Under the pieces are notes generated by a model. That model was not told the DNA's origin. It worked only from the letters and a program-made list of their open reading frames with translations, and did not search any database. Shown here in pieces: positions 6,107 to 10,475 of a stretch of DNA of 10,475 bases. Source of the DNA: Bacteroidales bacterium UBA2939. GTDB lineage: Bacteria > Bacteroidota > Bacteroidia > Bacteroidales > P3. Each line of letters starts with the position of its first letter. Positions within the stretch are counted from its first letter, which is position 1. The stretch covers positions 96,769-107,243 of the forward strand of contig DECD01000047.1 in assembly GCA_002349055.1 (NCBI GenBank), read 5' to 3'. Both the position numbers and the translations under genes were made by a program.

Positions 6107-6622
6107 TTACAACTTACTGGCGAGAGCTATGACCTTCTGCCTGGTGGCGTCGGTCTTCTGTTCGTCGACCTTGGCGGTGACAACCCCCATGTTTTCAACT
6201 TGCCAGTAGTTGCAGATGCCGCGATATTCACCGATGGCGCCGTCGTAGACGTTGGGCGAGTAGGAGGACATCAGCAAGGCCATCTTCTTCACCTTGGCGG
6301 GCTTGTTGACGCAGTACATGCGCTGGACGGGTGCCTGGATCTGGGCGCAGAGGGTGAAATAGTAGATGGGGGCAGCCAGCACCAGCACCTCTGCCTCGTT
6401 CATCAGTGGGTGGAGCTCCTGCATGTCGTCTTTCTGGATGCAGGCGCCATCGCCTTTAGTATGGCAGTACTCGCAAGCCAGACAGCCATTGATTTTCTTT
6501 TTGGCGACATCGACGATTGTCACCTGATGTCCGGCCGATTCAGCAGCTTTCTTATATTCTTCCGCCATCCAGGCAGTGTTGCCATTGGCTCTTGGAGAAC
6601 CCTGTAAAATTAAGATATTCAT
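6107..6622 (-). CDS. NAD(P)H-dependent flavin oxidoreductase, iron-sulfur flavoprotein-like
   Basis: A 171-residue flavodoxin-fold protein of the NADPH-dependent FMN reductase family. It has the phosphate-binding loop GSPRANGNT at residues 8-16 and the strand-loop APIYYFTLCAQ at about 84-94, which normally contacts FMN. Between them, residues 47-61 carry C47, C50, C53 and C61. This CX2CX2CX7C spacing fits the compact motif (CX2CX2CX4-7C) that holds a 4Fe-4S cluster in archaeal iron-sulfur flavoproteins. Many bacterial relatives annotated simply as flavodoxin family oxidoreductases share it, and whether they hold a cluster is often untested. It is the first gene of a close set with the CDF exporter (4-nt gap). 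I saw no convincing promoter in the 83 nt between its start and the upstream terminator stem, although initiation must occur there. Confidence 0.85.
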   Translation of the reverse strand: MNILILQGSPRANGNTAWMAEEYKKAAESAGHQVTIVDVAKKKINGCLACEYCHTKGDGACIQKDDMQELHPLMNEAEVLVLAAPIYYFTLCAQIQAPVQRMYCVNKPAKVKKMALLMSSYSPNVYDGAIGEYRGICNYWQVENMGVVTAKVDEQKTDATRQKVIALASKL

Positions 6623-6707
6623 TGTAATTTGTTTTTGGATTTACTCAAACAATAACGCCACCGACGGGATTTTATTGTGCCATATCGAAATTTACCTAAG
6701 GTCACAC

Positions 6708-6740
6708 AAAAAAGGCCGGTCGGGGATACCGACCGGCCTT
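6708..6740 (-). terminator. Strong intrinsic terminator of the pyrBI run
   Basis: AAGGCCGGTCGG (6712-6723) and CCGACCGGCCTT (6729-6740) make a perfect 12-bp GC-rich stem with a 5-nt loop. On the minus strand it is followed directly by six T (6713 down to 6708). It lies 23 nt past the stop of the small membrane protein gene. Confidence 0.92.
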
Positions 6741-6763
6741 GGGGTGTTGTTGTGTCGTTGACT

Positions 6764-7150
6764 TTATTTCTCGCGGTTCTTCTTCTCGCGGTTGATGAGG
6801 AGGACAAGCGAGGCGGTCTCGAAGACCAGCATCGTGGCGAAGCCGATGCAGAAGGCGATGGCGAAGAGCTTGGCTTGCCGCGTGTGGGTGAAGAGGTAGG
6901 CCGCGAAGACCACCAGGTGGATGAACAGCGTGGCAACGGTGGTGGCCAGGAAGAGCTGCACGAAACGCTTGGGCGACTGGTACATGCTCTTCACCACGAA
7001 GTAGTGCTGCACGCCGGTGACGGCGGTGAAATAGAGAGCCAGCAGCGGCATGACGGTGAGGAACCGCTCGGGAGCCGTCCACATCACCACGAAGGAGACC
7101 AGTGCCAGCACCAGCGCCACAGCGATGAGCGAAATGTAATATCTCTTCAT
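6764..7150 (-). CDS. Small four-helix integral membrane protein
   Basis: A 128-residue inner-membrane protein that I do not recognise beyond its topology. Four hydrophobic segments are visible at about 6-25, 32-53, 63-88 and 95-119. A positively charged KSMYQSPKRF loop separates the second and third, and a very basic tail (NREKKNREK) suggests a cytoplasmic C-terminus. Cys101 is the only cysteine, and there are no obvious catalytic residues or transporter signatures. It begins 15 nt after the pyrI stop and ends just before the terminator at 6708-6740, so it is the last gene of the pyr transcript. Similar small membrane proteins follow pyrI in other Bacteroidales as far as I recall. A link to pyrimidine metabolism is suggested only by position. 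Confidence 0.75.
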   Translation of the reverse strand: MKRYYISLIAVALVLALVSFVVMWTAPERFLTVMPLLALYFTAVTGVQHYFVVKSMYQSPKRFVQLFLATTVATLFIHLVVFAAYLFTHTRQAKLFAIAFCIGFATMLVFETASLVLLINREKKNREK

Positions 7151-7165
7151 CTAAACTATTATTAG

Positions 7166-7627
7166 CTATTCGCTGAACTTCATCGTTTCCTTGGTGGTGA
7201 ACTTCTCGCAGTAGTGGCAGCGCAGCTTGAGGTTCTCCTTGTCGACGACATCGAACTTGGTGGGAACCACCTCGGCGTTGGTGATGCACTTGGGGTTGGC
7301 GCAGCGCACGAAGTTTTCTATATGGTCGGGCACTTCGGCGTTGAATTTCTTCACCACCTTGTAGTCCTCGATGTCGATGATGGAGGCGAAGGGAGCCACG
7401 AGGGCAATCTTGCTGACCTCCTCGACGGAGAAGTGTTTGTTCTTGATTTTCACGATGCCTTTCTTGCCGAGCTTGCCGCTGTTGAGGAAGTTGCCGATAA
7501 GGACTTCGTCTTTATATTTCTCGAGACCCAGGATGCGGATGACCTGGTAGACGCTCTCGGTGGGGATGTGGTCGATGACGGTGCCGTTCTCGATGGCGCT
7601 GACGACCATTTCTTTCTTGCTTTCCAT
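7166..7627 (-). CDS. pyrI: Aspartate carbamoyltransferase regulatory subunit
   Basis: Regulatory chain of aspartate transcarbamoylase. It binds CTP or ATP and transmits allosteric control to PyrB in the dodecameric cytosolic enzyme. Length is 153 residues, the same as the E. coli protein. The nucleotide-binding residues sit at the E. coli positions: D19 and H20 in NGTVIDHIP, plus K60 and K94. The C-terminal zinc domain has C109, C114, C137 and C140 (CANPKC and CHYC), which holds the regulatory chain to the catalytic chain. It lies directly downstream of pyrB, separated by 30 nt filled with a 7-bp tandem repeat. Conservation of both sites predicts an enzyme under nucleotide feedback. Confidence 0.98.
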   Translation of the reverse strand: MESKKEMVVSAIENGTVIDHIPTESVYQVIRILGLEKYKDEVLIGNFLNSGKLGKKGIVKIKNKHFSVEEVSKIALVAPFASIIDIEDYKVVKKFNAEVPDHIENFVRCANPKCITNAEVVPTKFDVVDKENLKLRCHYCEKFTTKETMKFSE

Positions 7628-7630
7628 TGC

Positions 7631-7665
7631 TAACTATTATCTATTAACTATTAACTATTATCTAA
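7631..7665. repeat. Heptamer tandem repeat TAACTAT/TATCTAT
   Basis: Five consecutive 7-mers: TAACTAT, TATCTAT, TAACTAT, TAACTAT, TATCTAA. The array fills the pyrB-pyrI gap and enters the last codons of pyrB: the stop codon (7658-7660) is part of the repeat. On the transcribed strand it reads as AATAGTT-type units ending 3 nt before the pyrI ATG. Related copies (TAAACTAT at 7152, TAGCTAT at 7163) lie at the other end of pyrI. Confidence 0.85.
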
Positions 7666-8575
7666 CGCCAAGTATGGCAGCCATGAGGGCCTGACGGACG
7701 TAGACACCGTTTTGTGCCTGCTGGAAGTAGTAGGCGTAGGGTGTAGAGTCGACGTCGGTGGTAATCTCGTTGACGCGGGGCAGCGGGTGCAGGATGCGCA
7801 TGTTGGGTTTGCAGCCCTCGAGCATGCTGGCGGTGAGGATGCAGCTGTCCTTGACGCGCTCGTACTCCATGGGATCCGGGAAGCGCTCGCGCTGCACGCG
7901 GGTCATATAGATGATGTCGGCGGTGGGGATGATGTCGCGCAGGTCGGTGTACTGATAGTAGCGCAAGCCGGCGTTCTTGATGCTCATTTTGACGCTGCTG
8001 GGGAGTTTCAGCTCCTGAGGCGAGACGAGGTGGAAGGTGGCGTTGAAATTGCACATGGCCTGGACGAGGCTGTGGACGGTGCGGCCGTATTTGAGGTCGC
8101 CCACCATAGCAATCTGCAGGTTGTCGAGCGTGCCCTGGGTCTTGCGGATGCTGTAGAGGTCGAGCATGCACTGCGTGGGGTGCTGGTTGGCACCGTCGCC
8201 GGCGTTGATGACGGGCACTGTGGAGACCTCGGAGGCGTAGCGCGACGAACCCTCCTTGGGGTTGCGCATGACGATGAGGTCGCTATAGGAGGAGACCATG
8301 ACGATGGTGTCGTGCAGCGACTCGCCTTTCTGGACGCTGGTTCCGCCGGGGTCGGAGAAACCGATGATGCGGGCGCCAAGCTGGTTGGCGGCGCTCTCGA
8401 AGCTCAGGCGCGTGCGGGTGGACGGCTCGAAGAAGAGGGTGGCCACCACCTTGTCGCTGAGGATTTTCTGTTTGGGATTCTTTTCGAATCCTTCGGCAAT
8501 GTCCAGCACCTGGATGTACTCCTCTTTCGAGAAGTCGGTGATGGAGATGAGGTTGCGTCCTTTTAAAGTACTCAT
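7658..8575 (-). CDS. pyrB: Aspartate carbamoyltransferase catalytic subunit
   Basis: Catalyses carbamoyl phosphate plus L-aspartate to N-carbamoyl-L-aspartate, the committed step of de novo pyrimidine synthesis. The 305-residue length is typical. The carbamoyl-phosphate loop FEPSTRTRLSFE spans 49-60 with S52, T53, R54 and T55. The mobile loop contributes K83 from the neighbouring chain. R104, H132 and Q135 (QHPTQ), R165 (KYGRT), R226 (TRVQRE) and the LHPLPR loop at 262-267 complete the active site. The start at 8575 gives a family-normal N-terminus (LKGRNLISITDF). The gene is followed by pyrI on the same strand, as in enzymes forming the regulated holoenzyme. Its 57-nt upstream gap lacks a recognisable Bacteroidetes promoter, so it may be read from the TPR and dus genes upstream. 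Confidence 0.98.
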   Translation of the reverse strand: MSTLKGRNLISITDFSKEEYIQVLDIAEGFEKNPKQKILSDKVVATLFFEPSTRTRLSFESAANQLGARIIGFSDPGGTSVQKGESLHDTIVMVSSYSDLIVMRNPKEGSSRYASEVSTVPVINAGDGANQHPTQCMLDLYSIRKTQGTLDNLQIAMVGDLKYGRTVHSLVQAMCNFNATFHLVSPQELKLPSSVKMSIKNAGLRYYQYTDLRDIIPTADIIYMTRVQRERFPDPMEYERVKDSCILTASMLEGCKPNMRILHPLPRVNEITTDVDSTPYAYYFQQAQNGVYVRQALMAAILGVR

Positions 8576-8582
8576 GGTATAT

Positions 8583-8610
8583 ATTGTTTGATTGTTTGAC
8601 TGATTGATTG
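8583..8610. repeat. Tetranucleotide tandem repeat upstream of pyrB
   Basis: Seven consecutive 4-mers: ATTG, TTTG, ATTG, TTTG, ACTG, ATTG, ATTG, all ending in TG. The last unit ends at 8610, and the proximal end lies 7 nt before the pyrB start at 8575. On the transcribed strand this is a CAAT/CAAA repeat, an unstructured A-rich leader just before the start codon. Confidence 0.8.
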
Positions 8611-8632
8611 CGTTAGTTTTAGATCTTACTTC

Positions 8633-9538
8633 TTATTTCTTAGCATCTAGAGCCAGCTGTCGGTTGGCCAGGGCTTGCGGGTGGTCGGGGTTGGCTTCGA
8701 GGGCTTTGTCGAAGTATTCCACCGCCTTCTGGAAGTCGGTGTAATAGGTCATCTCGATGAATCCCAGGTTGTGCCAGGCGTCGGCACTGGCGGGGTTAAG
8801 GTCGAGAATCTGGTGGTAAAGTACCTCGGCGTTCTCCATCTCCTGGCGGTTCTGATAGAAGAGCGCGAGGGCGTACATGGCGTTGGTGTTCGAGGGTTCG
8901 AGCTGGAGGGCGGTGTTAAGGTATTCGATGGCCATGGGGTTGTCCTGGGTGGCAAACAACACGCCGAGTTCCTCGAAGGCAGGGGCATAGTCGGGGAACT
9001 TGTCGCACACGCGGTTGAAGAGCTGCACGGCATTGGCGGTATCGCCTTTCTCCTTGTATATGAACCCTTTCATGAAGAGGGCGGCGCGGTTGTTGGCATC
9101 GCGCTCGGTGACCTTGGAGAGGTATTTCAGCGAGCGGTCGTAGTCGCGACTGTAGAAGGTGATTTCGCCCATCTTCAGCTGCACCTCTTGGTTGTCGGGA
9201 GCCTGCTTCTCGGCGGCTTCGAGGGCGCGGTAGCTCTCCTCGATGTTGCCGTTGGCGAAGGCTATGTCGGCCTTGAGCATCAGATAGTCAAGATTGTCGG
9301 GGTCGGCCTTCAAGGCGCGGTCGATGTCGAAGTTGGCCTCTCTAACGCGCTTGAGGTTGAAGAGCACCTTGGCGCGGGCGGCAAGAATTTCGGGGTTGTC
9401 GGGGTCGCGCTCGAGGTTGATGTCAAGAAGCTCCAGCTTGACGCTATCGGGCATATCGTCCTCAATCTCACGCGGGCCGCAGCCCACCGTCAGCAGGGGC
9501 AGGAAAAAGAAGAGGCAGTATGTGTAAAAAGTTTTCAT
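8633..9538 (-). CDS. TPR-repeat lipoprotein
   Basis: A 301-residue predicted lipoprotein. The signal peptide ends in the lipobox LTVGC, making C20 the lipidated residue. The mature N-terminus GPREIEDD is acidic, which in Bacteroidetes can favour export to the surface, but the match to that signal is loose. Seven tetratricopeptide repeats follow at about 49-80, 83-114, 117-148, 151-182, 185-216, 219-250 and 253-286, each ending in a PDN- or PAS-like turn. TPR arrays act as protein-interaction scaffolds; no enzymatic domain is present. It begins 28 nt after the dus stop and precedes pyrB by 57 nt on the same strand. The adjacency to pyrB is probably positional. Family members are widespread in Bacteroidales and lack an assigned role. 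Confidence 0.9.
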   Translation of the reverse strand: MKTFYTYCLFFFLPLLTVGCGPREIEDDMPDSVKLELLDINLERDPDNPEILAARAKVLFNLKRVREANFDIDRALKADPDNLDYLMLKADIAFANGNIEESYRALEAAEKQAPDNQEVQLKMGEITFYSRDYDRSLKYLSKVTERDANNRAALFMKGFIYKEKGDTANAVQLFNRVCDKFPDYAPAFEELGVLFATQDNPMAIEYLNTALQLEPSNTNAMYALALFYQNRQEMENAEVLYHQILDLNPASADAWHNLGFIEMTYYTDFQKAVEYFDKALEANPDHPQALANRQLALDAKK

Positions 9539-9566
9539 TTTATAGTATTACGTAAAAAGGCTTTTT

Positions 9567-10475
9567 TTATTGTAGCAAATCGCAAATCATTTTTTCAACA
9601 ATTGTCAATTTCTCCTGGTGAAGCACTTCGCGCGCCTGCATCTCGCTGATAGGTAGTGCTTTCCATACTAAGCACCAGTACTCCTTTATTTTTCTTATCT
9701 TGCTTTGCTCCGAAGGGAAAGTGTCGAGAATTTCCTCGACGAGACGGCTGATGAAGTGCGCTGCGAGCTGTCGGTCATCGGAGGTGTCGCGGTTAGGGTC
9801 GGCGATGTCGAGGGGCAGGGTAGGGTGATAGAGCACACCGCGGCCTACCATGAGGTCTGCCACCTGCGGGAAACACTCCCTGATGCGGCGTGCATCGCCT
9901 CCAGTGCAGATGTCACCGTTGTAAATCACTGGTGCTTTGAGCAATGGGAGCACCTGGCCGAAGGTGTCGAGGTCGGGGTGACCATTGTATTGCTGGCGTC
10001 CCAGTCGGGGGTGGACGGTGATGCTGGCCAGCGGATAGTCGTTGAGCACGGGGATGAGGCGGAAGATGTCCTCCTTCTCCTTCAGGCCGAGGCGCACCTT
10101 GACGCTGAGGGTGGGCTTGAGGTTGGGCAGCACAGCATCGAGGATGGCGCGCACCTCGTCGGGATAGGGCAGGATGCCGCTGCCGCGATGCTTGGCGGCG
10201 ACTTTGCGCATAGGACATCCCATGTTCCAGTTTATCTCCTTGTAACCAATATCATACAATCGGTTACCTAAAGTAATGAATTCATCGGGTTCTTTGCCCA
10301 AAATCTGTGGAATGACGGGAATAGAACCGACGTTGTTTTCGGGCAACACGTCCTCTATTTTCTCCCAGGCGTCGGCCAGGTTTCCATGGGTGAGCGAAAG
10401 GAAGGGCGACACCGCCAGCTGGATGGCACCGGGGAAGCACTCCTCGTAGACCCTGCGGAAGAGCACTTCGGTCAA
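9567..10475 (-). CDS. dus: tRNA-dihydrouridine synthase, 5'-truncated by the window edge
   Basis: An FMN-dependent enzyme that reduces uridines in the D-loop or other loops of tRNA to dihydrouridine with NADPH. The visible 302 residues cover the TIM barrel and the C-terminal helical domain. Key features are NMGCPMRKVAAKHRGSG, with the catalytic cysteine C87 of the visible sequence, then VKVRLG at 125-130, the HPR motif at 155-157 and YNGDI at 185-189. GRG at 211-213 binds the FMN phosphate. The first visible codon is TTG, and LTEVLFRR matches the family's internal PLQGLTE-x-x-FRR segment, so I read it as Leu within a longer gene starting beyond 10475 rather than a start. About 10-15 residues are probably missing. 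The exact Dus subtype (A, B or C) cannot be given. It is the first visible gene of the run leading to pyrBI. Confidence 0.95.
   Translation of the reverse strand: MTEVLFRRVYEECFPGAIQLAVSPFLSLTHGNLADAWEKIEDVLPENNVGSIPVIPQILGKEPDEFITLGNRLYDIGYKEINWNMGCPMRKVAAKHRGSGILPYPDEVRAILDAVLPNLKPTLSVKVRLGLKEKEDIFRLIPVLNDYPLASITVHPRLGRQQYNGHPDLDTFGQVLPLLKAPVIYNGDICTGGDARRIRECFPQVADLMVGRGVLYHPTLPLDIADPNRDTSDDRQLAAHFISRLVEEILDTFPSEQSKIRKIKEYWCLVWKALPISEMQAREVLHQEKLTIVEKMICDLLQ

Noticed and set aside
6623..6700. Promoter for the flavoprotein gene (TATTGTTTG on the minus strand)
   Set aside because: The -7 box has one base too many, and no TTTG-like element lies 19-21 nt upstream; too weak to list.
7712..8566. 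284-residue open frame on the plus strand
   Set aside because: Antisense to pyrB and made of Val/Gly/Asp-rich low-information sequence.
9545..9566. Terminator between dus and the TPR gene
   Set aside because: The AAAAAGGCTTTTTTT stretch has almost no GC stem and no usable loop.
8675..9649. 324-residue open frame on the plus strand
   Set aside because: Antisense to the TPR lipoprotein; its regularity only mirrors the TPR repeats.

Overview
The window reads as Bacteroidales chromosome (Prevotella/Muribaculaceae-like). Four things point there: a DUF6266 protein, separate pyrB and pyrI genes, a textbook Bacteroidetes promoter (TTG, 20 nt, TACCTTTG) and an almost complete lack of Shine-Dalgarno sequences. 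Coding DNA is GC-rich, while the short gaps are AT-rich and often built of tiny tandem repeats. Nothing resembles a transposase, integrase, CRISPR array or RNA gene.

Plus strand, 1 to about 4290. The window opens with the 3' end of an unidentified gene. A DUF6266 protein follows, then a tight two-gene unit of DUF4160 and DUF2442 proteins. Next comes a promoter lying almost on top of the start codon of a small secreted His/Cys-rich protein. Behind that are a 63-bp array of seven CTAG tetranucleotides exactly 9 bp apart and a TonB-dependent receptor with a CxxC pair in its plug. The secreted protein and the receptor look like one transition-metal acquisition unit (inference). A bidirectional hairpin terminator closes it.

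Minus strand, 6622 down to 4360. A compact set encodes a flavoprotein with a CX2CX2CX7C cysteine cluster, a cation diffusion facilitator (NxxxD/DxxxD metal site), a 57-residue winged-helix protein, and a 143-residue protein. The last looks like the two ends of a radical SAM/SPASM enzyme with the whole radical SAM core missing.

Minus strand, right edge down to 6764. A 5'-truncated tRNA-dihydrouridine synthase is followed by a seven-repeat TPR lipoprotein, pyrB and pyrI (aspartate transcarbamoylase catalytic and regulatory chains) and a small four-helix membrane protein. A strong 12-bp-stem terminator ends the run. The gaps next to pyrB and pyrI hold 4-bp and 7-bp tandem repeats placed just before start codons.

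The most unusual items are the period-9 CTAG array, the core-less radical SAM protein coupled to a winged-helix protein, and the near-leaderless His/Cys-rich protein upstream of the receptor.
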